In this document: positions 57,160-64,000 of the stretch, one piece after another
How the letters are laid out: each line of letters starts with the position of its first letter
Position numbering within the stretch: the stretch's first letter is position 1
Assembly (NCBI RefSeq): GCF_001457035.1
Contig: NZ_KQ758619.1
Location: forward strand, 124,001 to 188,000
Origin: Fictibacillus enclensis
GTDB lineage: Bacteria; Bacillota; Bacilli; Bacillales; Fictibacillaceae
DNA length: 64,000 nt
Direction: 5' to 3'
Position numbers and translations under genes: made by a program
The notes under the pieces: model-generated
Told to the model about the DNA's origin: nothing
The model's database searches: none
The model's input: the letters and a program-made list of their open reading frames with translations, nothing else

Positions 57160-58110
57160 TTGAAAAAAGTATACATCATTCACGAAAACGATGAATGGAC
57201 CAACCATTTAATTAAGCGGCTGGACGAGTTAGAAGTACCATACGAAACCTGGCATCTGGATCAGGGCACGGTTAACCTGTCCGAAACACCTCCGGAAGGC
57301 ATTTTTTACAGCCGCATGAGCGCTTCCTCCCATACACGGGGACACCGTTACGCTCCTGAACTTGCTGCCAGTGTGATTGCCTGGCTCGAGCGCCATGGCA
57401 GAAAAGTGCTGAACGGCAGCCGTGCTCTGCAGCTGGAGGTCAGCAAAGTGGCACAGTATCTCGAATTGGAAGCACATGGAGTGAAAACACCGAAAACCAT
57501 TGCAGCTGCAGGCAAGGAACAAATTTTGCAGGCGGCGGAACAATTCAGCGGCCAGCCGTTCATTACGAAGCACAACCGTGCAGGAAAGGGACTCGGTGTA
57601 CAGCTTTTTCATTCCTATCAGGGATTGAAGGATTATGTACTTGGCCCGGATTTCGAGGAGCCGGTTGATGGGATTACGCTTATTCAGCAATACATCGAGT
57701 CACCGGCGTCCTACATCACACGATGCGAGTTTGTCGGCGGAAAGTTTGTATATGCGGTACGGGTAGATACGTCTGAAGGATTTGAACTCTGTCCGGCAGA
57801 TGCCTGCCAGATTGGGGACTTGTTCTGCCCGGTCGGAGAAGAAGCTCCAGCTAAACCAAAGTTTCAGATTCAGCAGGACTTCGCGGAAAGCATTATTGAT
57901 AAATATGAACAGGTACTGGCAGATAACAACATCCAGGTGGCCGGTATTGAATTTATAAAAGACGCAGACGGTACGATTTATACGTATGACATCAATACGA
58001 ATACCAACTATAATTCGGACGCTGAAGCGGCAGCAGGAAAATTTGGAATGCTCGAGCTTGCCAAATTCTTAAAAAGTGAATTGAATCAAGTAAACCCGGT
58101 CCTTGTTTAA
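57160..58110 (+). CDS. ATP-grasp ligase in the S-box operon
   Basis: About 316 residues of the RimK/glutathione-synthetase-like ATP-grasp fold: SKVAQYLELEAHGVKTPKTI, the phosphate-binding QPFITKHNRAGKGLGVQLF, IQQYIESPASYITRCEFVGGKFVYAV and metal-binding GIEFIKDADGTIYTYDINTNTNYN. It should join a carboxylate to an amine or thiol using ATP; the acceptor is unknown. A TTG at 57160 has the better spacing to GAGGAG (8 nt); the ATG at 57154 is only 2 nt away. Sits 15-20 bp behind the monooxygenase, under the same riboswitch. Confidence 0.82.
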   Translation: MKKVYIIHENDEWTNHLIKRLDELEVPYETWHLDQGTVNLSETPPEGIFYSRMSASSHTRGHRYAPELAASVIAWLERHGRKVLNGSRALQLEVSKVAQYLELEAHGVKTPKTIAAAGKEQILQAAEQFSGQPFITKHNRAGKGLGVQLFHSYQGLKDYVLGPDFEEPVDGITLIQQYIESPASYITRCEFVGGKFVYAVRVDTSEGFELCPADACQIGDLFCPVGEEAPAKPKFQIQQDFAESIIDKYEQVLADNNIQVAGIEFIKDADGTIYTYDINTNTNYNSDAEAAAGKFGMLELAKFLKSELNQVNPVLV

Positions 58111-58120
58111 GGACAACATA

Positions 58121-58153
58121 AAGAGCCTCCCGCTTAGCGGGAGGCTCTTCGTT
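58121..58153 (+). terminator. Terminator of the S-box operon
   Basis: AAGAGCCTCCCGC pairs with GCGGGAGGCTCTT around a 3-nt loop, then a short T-run. Confidence 0.88.
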
Positions 58154-58170
58154 TTCATCATCTACATGAA

Positions 58171-58220
58171 AAAGGGGGTGATAGGGATGTCTTTACTATA
58201 GCAGACCCGGTCTATAAGAA
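58171..58220 (+). other. Strong ribosome site with a 4-codon frame; possible toxin-cassette remnant
   Basis: AAAAAGGGGGTGAT is followed by ATG TCT TTA CTA TAG, then AGACC-C-GGTCT. The ribosome site and the GACC/GGTCTAT stem resemble the start and 3' hairpin of the holin-like toxin locus at 16377-16460, as if the body were deleted. The rest of 58111-58376 is AT-rich with no other recognisable element. Confidence 0.3.
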
Positions 58221-58376
58221 AGGAATTATGTGACCTTTTTGATATGTTTAAGAAATTTGTGACATCCACATCCCGTTATTTGTCACTTTTTTTCGGGATT
58301 TGTTTGATAGTTTAGTAGTATGTTTTCTCCCCACCCGGTCCACACTGAGGATAGAAAACGAAAGGGGAGCTTGATC

Positions 58377-59051
58377 ATGAAACGTTCGAAAAAATCGGTT
58401 ATGACGTTATTATTCCTATCGCTGATTGCGATGGTTCTGTTTTTTGAAACCCAGACGAAGGTGGCAAACGCGACCATGAATGAATCGGTTAAAATTCCGC
58501 ATGATGCCATCCGTCTCCGCATTCTGGCCAACAGTGATGCAGAAAAGGATCAGGCATTAAAAAGAAAGATCCGGGACAAGGTGAATGAACAGATTACCAC
58601 ATGGGTGGGCGGTCTCGATTCACATGATCAGGCAGAAAAAGTGATTAACAAGCATTTGCCAGAGGTAAGAAAAGTAGTGGAGACGTATTTGCGGGAAGCT
58701 GGCCTGGATATTCCTTATAAAGTACAATTCAATAAAGAAGTTGCTTTTCCAACCAAAATGTACGGCAACTATATTTACCCTGCGGGCAAATATGAAGCTC
58801 TTCTGATCACGCTTGGCAAAGGAAAGGGAGCCAATTGGTGGTGTGTGCTTTTCCCTCCACTGTGCTTTCTGGATTTTGAAAATGGGGATGCCGTTAAAAC
58901 CGATCAAAAGGGAGTAAAGGAAGTCGCTTCAGGAGCAGAGCAAGACGCGCCGGCTGTTCAAGAACCAAAAGAAGAAAAAGTGGAAGTGAAATTTTTTCTG
59001 GGAGAAGTCTTTACCTCTGTGGCCAATAAGATTGGCAGTCTGTTCTCTTAA
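58377..59051 (+). CDS. spoIIR: Stage II sporulation protein R
   Basis: 224 residues, equal to B. subtilis SpoIIR. Signal/anchor segment (about 9-26), conserved IRLRILANSDAEKDQALKRKIRDKV and YKVQFNKEVAFPTKMYGNYIYPAGKYEALLITLGKGKGANWWCVLFPPLCFLD. Made in the forespore under SigF and exported to the intermembrane space, where it triggers SpoIIGA to process pro-SigE in the mother cell. The start at 58377 has AAAGGGGAG; an upstream ATG adds a non-conserved leader. The tail after about residue 185 is variable. Confidence 0.94.
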   Translation: MKRSKKSVMTLLFLSLIAMVLFFETQTKVANATMNESVKIPHDAIRLRILANSDAEKDQALKRKIRDKVNEQITTWVGGLDSHDQAEKVINKHLPEVRKVVETYLREAGLDIPYKVQFNKEVAFPTKMYGNYIYPAGKYEALLITLGKGKGANWWCVLFPPLCFLDFENGDAVKTDQKGVKEVASGAEQDAPAVQEPKEEKVEVKFFLGEVFTSVANKIGSLFS

Positions 59052-59118
59052 AAGCCCTGCATAACTTTCATGGTTGTTTCATAGACTTTTAACAAAATAC
59101 TAGAGGAGAGTGAGCGCC

Positions 59119-59562
59119 ATGACCATTCGTTTGAGAGCGGCGATGCCGCATGAAGCAAGAAGTCTCGGTGATCTGGTTAAGCAGGCAGGTTTGGGCACGG
59201 ATGGAATGAGGGAAGGGATTGGAAACTACCTTGTGGTGGAGAATGATAAAGGCGAAACCATTGGGACCGTAGGACTGGAACGGGTGGAAAAGGATGGTTT
59301 GCTCCGTTCGTTTGTTTTAAAGAAGGAATATTCCAATGAACAGATATTTTTGCGATTGATCCAGCGGATTTTGCTATACTGTAAGGAAAAAGGAGTAGAG
59401 ACACTTTATTTGCTGACAAAGGCTGTTCATCTTTTTGAGCCTCTGTCATTTCGGCCAGTGCCGGCAGAAAAGGTTCCTGCTCATGTAGAAAATACCGCCC
59501 ATTATAAAAAAACAGCCGAAAAGGGTGTGGTCCTGCTGTATTGCAGCCTGCAGGAAAATTAA
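59119..59562 (+). CDS. ywlB: GNAT family N-acetyltransferase YwlB
   Basis: 147 residues with the GNAT fold: MPHEARSLGDLVKQAG, YLVVENDKGETIGTVGLERV, LLRSFVLKKEYSNEQIFLRLIQRILLYCKEKGVETLYLLT. The canonical acetyl-CoA loop is poorly conserved. Position between spoIIR and ywlC corresponds to B. subtilis ywlB; some relatives are linked to arginine synthesis. ATG at 59119 is 10 nt from AGAGGAG; an in-frame GTG at 59110 is too close. Confidence 0.82.
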   Translation: MTIRLRAAMPHEARSLGDLVKQAGLGTDGMREGIGNYLVVENDKGETIGTVGLERVEKDGLLRSFVLKKEYSNEQIFLRLIQRILLYCKEKGVETLYLLTKAVHLFEPLSFRPVPAEKVPAHVENTAHYKKTAEKGVVLLYCSLQEN

Positions 59563-59762
59563 TTATCCACAATTTATGCACAATAAATCGTCTTTTGTGT
59601 ATAAATTGTGGATAATAGTCGTGAAAGACTGCAAAAATGGAAAGCGGCGGTTTGAAAGGATAGTTGGAATGAAGGAGTTTACTACAAACATATGGTCTGT
59701 GGATAAAGAAAGCGATGCGCTTACAGGCCATCCACAAATTATACAAGCTTCCCTGTGGATAA
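59563..59762. promoter_or_regulatory. DnaA-box cluster at ywlC
   Basis: Four perfect DnaA boxes (TTATCCACA): 59563-59571 on plus, and on minus 59607-59615, 59698-59706 and 59754-59762. The first two form an inverted repeat flanking the ywlC promoter region; the others lie in its first codons. A fifth perfect box is at 60454-60462. From memory, B. subtilis ywlC is one of the stable DnaA-binding loci away from oriC, so this appears conserved. Confidence 0.8.
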
Positions 59763-60721
59763 AAAATAATGAGGTCATTGCTTTCCCCACGGAAACCGTA
59801 TATGGACTGGGGGGAAATGCGGAGAGCGATGAAGCGATTGAAAAGATTTTTGCGGCGAAAGGAAGGCCGAGCGACAATCCTCTTATTGTTCATATCTCAA
59901 GTCTAGACCAACTGGAAGGTTTGGTGGCGGAAATTCCAAAGCGGGCGCAAATGCTGATGGAAGCCTTTTGGCCAGGACCGCTAACCCTTGTTTTGCCCAA
60001 AGGAGAAAAGGTAGCCCGACGTGTGACAGCAGGGCTGTCCACAGTGGGGGTAAGGATGCCGGATCATCCTGTCGCGTTGGAGCTGATCAGTGAAAGCGGG
60101 CTGCCGCTCGCAGCACCAAGCGCAAATATTTCGGGAAGGCCATCGCCAACAACTGCCCAGCATGTTTATGAAGATTTAAAGGGGCGAATTGCGGGTATTT
60201 TGGATGGCGGTCCAACCGGTGTGGGAGTGGAATCCACGGTGGTTGACTGTACATCCGAAAAACTGACCATTCTGCGGCCTGGCGGAGTGACCAAGGAACA
60301 GCTTGAAGAAGTGGCTGGTGAAACTGCCATGGATCCAGGTCTTGTTTCTCCGGATACGTCGGCGCCAAAGTCGCCGGGCATGAAATACACACACTATGCA
60401 CCGAATGCCCCGCTTTACCTGGTGGATGGATCACCGGCATTTATCCAGAAGCTTGTGGATAAGGAAAAAGCAAAAGGCAGAAAAACAGGTGTATTGTCAT
60501 GTAATGAGCACACACACCTTTACCAGGCGGATACGGTCATAGCTTGTGGGTCCCATGACGCGCTTGAAAGTGTGGCTCATCATCTTTATGATGCATTGCG
60601 TGCATTTAACGAGAGCGAGGCCGAGATTATTTTCAGTGAGGTCTTTCCGAAAAAAGGCATGGGTACTGCCATTATGAACCGTCTTGAGAAATCGGCCGGA
60701 GGAAAAATAATAACAGAATGA
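59669..60721 (+). CDS. ywlC: Threonylcarbamoyl-AMP synthase (Sua5/YwlC)
   Basis: 350 residues: N-terminal YrdC domain (about 25-215: VIAFPTETVYGLGGNA, KGRPSDNPLIVHI, WPGPLTLVLP, VGVRMPDHPVAL, APSANISGRPSPTT) and C-terminal Sua5 domain (about 240-350: SPGMKYTHYAPNAPLYLV ... FPKKGMGTAIMNRLEKSAGG). Makes threonylcarbamoyl-AMP for the t6A modification at position 37 of ANN-decoding tRNAs. The ATG at 59669 follows AAAGGA and the conserved start; DnaA boxes lie across its 5' end. Confidence 0.94.
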   Translation: MKEFTTNIWSVDKESDALTGHPQIIQASLWIKNNEVIAFPTETVYGLGGNAESDEAIEKIFAAKGRPSDNPLIVHISSLDQLEGLVAEIPKRAQMLMEAFWPGPLTLVLPKGEKVARRVTAGLSTVGVRMPDHPVALELISESGLPLAAPSANISGRPSPTTAQHVYEDLKGRIAGILDGGPTGVGVESTVVDCTSEKLTILRPGGVTKEQLEEVAGETAMDPGLVSPDTSAPKSPGMKYTHYAPNAPLYLVDGSPAFIQKLVDKEKAKGRKTGVLSCNEHTHLYQADTVIACGSHDALESVAHHLYDALRAFNESEAEIIFSEVFPKKGMGTAIMNRLEKSAGGKIITE

Positions 60722-60753
60722 AAAAAACAGGGCGGCTGCCCTGCTTTTTTTGT
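60722..60753 (+). terminator. Terminator of ywlC
   Basis: CAGGGC-GGCT-GCCCTG, A-run before and seven Ts after; also usable for the convergent kinase gene. Confidence 0.85.
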
Positions 60754-60781
60754 GGTTTGCCATGGAAAGCCGATTCAGCTG

Positions 60782-62989
60782 TCAGGCCGGTTCGGTGAGG
60801 ATGGGAAGGATAACGGTAAAGGTGCTGCCTTGACCTACTTCGCTCGCTACCTGAATACTTCCGCCATGGTTCTCGATAATTTTATAGCACACCATCAGCC
60901 CGAGGCCTGTCCCTTTTTCCTTTGTTGTGTAAAAGGGTTCACCAAGAGCAGGCAGCATTTCTTTTGGGATCCCGCATCCTTCATCGGTAAACGCCACGCT
61001 TAATTGCTCTGCTTGCTGTCTCACAGAAATATAAATTTTACCGCCTTCAGGCATGGCTTCGATGGAGTTTTTCAGCAGATTGATGAATACCTGCTTTAAC
61101 TGACTATCGGCAGATGAGACCAGGGGCAGGTTTTCCTCGGCATGAAAATGAATCTGCACGTTCATTAAAATGGCCTGAGTTTCCAGCAAAGAAATGACAT
61201 GGCGCAGCAGATGCGTCAGATTGGTAGGAACAAGGTTCATAACCTGCGGTTTGGCAAGCACCATAAATTCACTGACAATGGAGTTGATCCTGTCAATTTC
61301 TGAAAGCATAATCTCATAATATTCATTATTGTCCTGAGCTTTGGACTCCAAAAGCTGCAAAAATCCTTTAATCGAGGTGAGCGGGTTGCGGATTTCGTGG
61401 GCCACCCCGGCAGCCAGCTGGCCAAGGACTGACAGCTTATCCGATTTTCTCAGCATCTCCTCTGTTTTTTTGCGCTCCGTCAAGTCCCGGGATACGACCA
61501 CTATGCTCTCTACCTGGTCTTTTTCATTAATGACCGGTGTGGCATTTGTTTCGAGCAAAACGTGACCACCGTTATTATGCTTCCAGCGGGCTTCAAATTT
61601 AATGGGCTTTCTGGAATGAACCATCTCCCGCATCAGCAGATGGACACGTTCTCGATCCTCCGGATGCACAAATTCGCCTGCATATTTCCCGTAATACGTT
61701 TCAGGCTCTATTCCCAGAATCATTTTGTTGGATGGCGAACTATAGATTACTTTTCCGTGGTCATCTGACACCACTATTAAATCCATTGTATTTTCGGCGA
61801 TAATCCGGTACTTTTCTTCACTTTCACGAAGCGCTTTTTCCTGCCGCTTTTTCTCTGTAATGTCACGCGAAATGCCCGAGAAGGCATGTACCCGGCCATT
61901 TTGATCCCATATCGGAAACAGCGTCACACTGGTATTAAGCAGAGATCCGTCTTTGCGCTGACAAATCATTTCATGACCCTTAATCGAAACACCTTTTTTG
62001 ACGGACTGGATCATCTGCAGTGATTCCTGCATATATTTGTCCAGTACAATGGGGATTATTGGGCTTTGACAGTCTTTGAGCTCTTCTTCCTTCCAGCCGA
62101 AGGTTTCCTCAAAGGCGGGGTTCAATTTAATGGTTTTCTTATCAAAATCATAAATGGAAATCATATCGGCTGAATGGGTAAACAGGGACTCGAGAAGTTC
62201 TTTCGTTTCTTTAAGTTCTGCTTCCTGTGCGATCCGTTCGGTAATGTCCTTTCCGATGCAATAGACTCCAAGCACTTCGTCATTCACGGTGATCGGTGTA
62301 ATCGTCAAGTTGACATAAACAATTTCGCCACTTTTTTTCTTAAGCTTCACCTCGAACGTTTGCGAGGGGCCCCGGAGCAACTTATGGAACTCATTATTGT
62401 ATTTTTCCTTTTTGTCGTTGGGCAGAAGCGGATGAAAAGTCATAGCCAGCAGTTCTTCCTCCGTGTAGCCGGTCAGTTTTTCGGCTGCGGGATTAACCAT
62501 AGTAAGTTTTCCCTGTGTATCTATGGAAAACAGGGCATCGATCGTATGGTTAATGAGAGAGTGAAACCGCTGCTCACTTTCCTTCAGTTGGTTCTCTGCG
62601 GTGATCCGGTCTTTAATGTCAAGGCAAAAACCGTTCACCTCAAAGACCCTGCCTTCATTAATAACAGGATGCAGTGCTATAAGGAACGGAACATCATGAA
62701 GTTCTGCTTCAACGGTCAGCGGCTCGCCCAGCCATGCCCGTTCAAAGCAATGGATAATATAGTCGGATAACTCAGGCATGATGAGAGCGCCTGAATTTTT
62801 TTGAAGCAGCCATTCTTTCATATATTCCAGTGGAGGAGAGAGGTCGCCGTTCCATTGTGTCACAACAAAAGCTTCCCGGGATTTTTTAAATGTAAAGGTC
62901 AGGCTACTTTGTTTTTTGATTTTCATGCGGCGGGCTTGTCTGTTTTCGTAAGCTGCGGCCGGATGAATCGACTTCCCGTATTCAGTCAT
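60782..62989 (-). CDS. Multi-PAS sensor histidine kinase (KinE-like)
   Basis: 735 residues, soluble. A divergent N-terminal PAS-like segment (about 25-130) and three clear PAS/PAC units (about 138-255, 265-380 and 390-508), then HisKA with His531 in LGQLAAGVAHEIRNPLTSIKGF and HATPase_c (LKNSIEAMPEGG, DEGCGIPKEM, KGTGLGLMVCYK). No adjacent response regulator. The design matches sporulation kinases; together with the kinase at 19.7 kb it may feed Spo0F. ATG after GGAGGCG. The exact orthologue cannot be fixed by eye. Confidence 0.88.
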   Translation of the reverse strand: MTEYGKSIHPAAAYENRQARRMKIKKQSSLTFTFKKSREAFVVTQWNGDLSPPLEYMKEWLLQKNSGALIMPELSDYIIHCFERAWLGEPLTVEAELHDVPFLIALHPVINEGRVFEVNGFCLDIKDRITAENQLKESEQRFHSLINHTIDALFSIDTQGKLTMVNPAAEKLTGYTEEELLAMTFHPLLPNDKKEKYNNEFHKLLRGPSQTFEVKLKKKSGEIVYVNLTITPITVNDEVLGVYCIGKDITERIAQEAELKETKELLESLFTHSADMISIYDFDKKTIKLNPAFEETFGWKEEELKDCQSPIIPIVLDKYMQESLQMIQSVKKGVSIKGHEMICQRKDGSLLNTSVTLFPIWDQNGRVHAFSGISRDITEKKRQEKALRESEEKYRIIAENTMDLIVVSDDHGKVIYSSPSNKMILGIEPETYYGKYAGEFVHPEDRERVHLLMREMVHSRKPIKFEARWKHNNGGHVLLETNATPVINEKDQVESIVVVSRDLTERKKTEEMLRKSDKLSVLGQLAAGVAHEIRNPLTSIKGFLQLLESKAQDNNEYYEIMLSEIDRINSIVSEFMVLAKPQVMNLVPTNLTHLLRHVISLLETQAILMNVQIHFHAEENLPLVSSADSQLKQVFINLLKNSIEAMPEGGKIYISVRQQAEQLSVAFTDEGCGIPKEMLPALGEPFYTTKEKGTGLGLMVCYKIIENHGGSIQVASEVGQGSTFTVILPILTEPA

Positions 62990-63163
62990 GAAATCGCCTC
63001 CGATTCTTCCGTTTTTCTACTATCTTATTTACGGTAAAAAAAACCATATCCCTGCTTATGTTGAAATTTGATTGTCCATTGTTTTTTAGAAACACCTCCT
63101 CGCTCATTCTAATTGATGTGGGACGCGCATAAGGTTGTACTAGCGGACTAAGGGGGAAGGTAA

Positions 63164-63721
63164 ATGGATGTTGTGACCATAGGAGAATGGCTGACCTTAT
63201 GGGTCATGTCTTTTGCTCTGGGGATGGATGCCTTTTCCATCGGACTGGGCATGGGAATGCTCCGGTTAAGGATGAAACAAATCATTAAAATCGGTGTGGT
63301 AATCGGGTTGTTTCACATGGGCATGCCGCTTGGGGGATTGATGCTTGGAAAGCAAATTTCCTCTCACTTCGGAGGAATTGCAGCCATTATCGGCGGATGC
63401 CTGCTGCTGCTGCTTGGCTTTCAGATGATCCGTTCCTCCTTTAAACCTGAGAACGAGCCATTTGTTACACCGGTCGGCTTTGGACTGCTGCTGTTTGCAC
63501 TCAGTGCTAGCCTTGACAGCTTTTCCGTCGGTTTAAGTCTTGGCATTTATGGAGCCAAAATCGTACTCACCATTTTTATGTTCGGTTTCATGAGCATGCT
63601 GCTGACCTGGTGCGGGCTGATGATGGGGCGAAAAGTGCAAAAGTGGCTCGGCTCTTACAGTGAGGCTTTGGGAGGCCTGATTTTACTGGCTTTTGGAATC
63701 AAGCTTTTGTTTCCGTTATAA
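63164..63721 (+). CDS. mntP: Manganese efflux pump MntP
   Basis: 185 residues with six membrane helices and the two MntP repeats: [16 protein letters not shown] and [19 protein letters not shown], whose Asp residues bind manganese. Exports Mn2+ to prevent overload. Corresponds to B. subtilis ywlD, between ywlC and ywlE. ATG after GGGGGAAGG. I see no yybP-ykoY (Mn) riboswitch in the 170-bp upstream gap. Confidence 0.93.
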   Translation: MDVVTIGEWLTLWVMSFALGMDAFSIGLGMGMLRLRMKQIIKIGVVIGLFHMGMPLGGLMLGKQISSHFGGIAAIIGGCLLLLLGFQMIRSSFKPENEPFVTPVGFGLLLFALSASLDSFSVGLSLGIYGAKIVLTIFMFGFMSMLLTWCGLMMGRKVQKWLGSYSEALGGLILLAFGIKLLFPL

Positions 63722-63733
63722 ATATGATGGAAC

Positions 63734-63761
63734 GATTGGCGTACAGGCCAATCTTTTTTTA
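63734..63761 (+). terminator. Terminator of mntP
   Basis: GATTGGC pairs with GCCAATC around a 6-nt loop, then seven Ts. Confidence 0.85.
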
Positions 63762-63800
63762 TACTAAAAGTAGACTTTCAAAAATAAGAGGTGGTAACCC

Positions 63801-64000
63801 ATGAAGAATATACTATTTGTTTGTACAGGAAATACATGCAGAAGTCCGATGGCTGCCGCTCTTCTGAGGCATCTCGGCAATGGAAAACTTGAGGTGCGGT
63901 CAGCCGGAGTGTTCGCAGCAGAGGGGGCAGGGGCAAGTTCAAATGCTGTAACCGCCATGTCTGAAAAAGGTATTCCATTCAACCATGAATCAAAGCCGGT
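63801..64000 (+). CDS. ywlE: Protein arginine phosphatase YwlE, 3' truncated by window edge
   Basis: The first 66 codons of a low-molecular-weight phosphatase: P-loop CTGNTCRSP with nucleophile Cys8 and Arg14. The Thr at position 12 in the loop is the residue that favours phospho-arginine over phospho-tyrosine in B. subtilis YwlE. That enzyme reverses McsB arginine phosphorylation in protein quality control. ATG after AGAGGTGG. The rest lies beyond the window. Confidence 0.93.
   Translation, partial: MKNILFVCTGNTCRSPMAAALLRHLGNGKLEVRSAGVFAAEGAGASSNAVTAMSEKGIPFNHESKP

Noticed and set aside
62990-63163. yybP-ykoY manganese riboswitch upstream of mntP
   Set aside because: Looked for because mntP often has one; the conserved core is absent.

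Overview
This 64-kb window is chromosome of an endospore-forming member of the Bacillaceae. Sporulation genes (gerQ, spo0M, spo0F, spoIIR, a YhcN/YlaJ-type lipoprotein, two PAS histidine kinases of KinA/KinE style) sit among housekeeping genes in nearly the order of the B. subtilis ywd-ywl arc (ywdK-gerQ-hemQ-pta-lipL-ywfO-ywgA-ywhD-pbpG-speE-speB-ywiB-argS ... fadF-acd-rpoE-pyrG-ywjG-spo0F-fbaA-tal-murA2-glpX-rho-rpmE-tdk ... prfA-prmC-spoIIR-ywlB-ywlC-mntP-ywlE). Moderate GC, strong AAGGAGG-type ribosome binding sites and T-tailed terminators fit a Bacillus-like organism. Differences such as an icmF/meaB operon and a type B L31 at the rho locus suggest a genus outside the B. subtilis group, but the genus is not proven.

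Layout: 0-7.7 kb holds an MFS carrier (cut by the left edge), a small YvrJ-type membrane protein behind a LexA-type palindrome, ywdK, gerQ, hemQ, spo0M, pta, lipL and a methyltransferase. 8-16 kb has ywfO, ywgA, an Ig-like remnant, a purine permease, ywhD, a class A PBP and an MtaD-like deaminase. 16.2-16.7 kb holds an unannotated-size (27 aa) holin-like type I toxin cassette. 16.7-24.8 kb has a PanE-like reductase, polyamine genes speE/speB, a PAS kinase, ywiB-argS, an XapX protein and a hydrolase. 24.8-39 kb has uvsE, cls, then a lipid/branched-chain acyl-CoA block (fadF, thiolase, hbd, two acyl-CoA dehydrogenases, meaB, a TetR regulator, icmF). 39-50.6 kb is the rpoE-pyrG-spo0F-fbaA-tal-murA2-glpX-rho-L31-tdk core. 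50.7-64 kb has a lipoprotein, CoA-disulfide reductase, MOSC protein, prfA-prmC, a SAM-riboswitch sulfur operon, spoIIR, ywlB, ywlC with a DnaA-box cluster, a second PAS kinase, mntP and the start of ywlE.

How parts fit: the acyl-CoA dehydrogenases would pass electrons through ETF to the membrane Fe-S protein FadF, while thiolase, Hbd and IcmF handle short and branched acyl-CoAs under TetR and CcpA-like control. The two orphan kinases plausibly feed Spo0F, whose promoter carries a SigH match and an overlapping 0A box. fbaA, tal, glpX and pta form a central-carbon group.

The most striking unexplained element is at 46.48-46.85 kb: three tandem 119-bp units between murA2 and glpX. Each folds into the same long stem-loop. 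Copy 2 differs from copies 1 and 3 by about ten paired (compensatory) substitutions spread over four helices, and the three isolated single changes become G-U wobbles only if the RNA is read from the minus strand. This looks like a selected RNA (or cruciform) structure rather than a neutral repeat.
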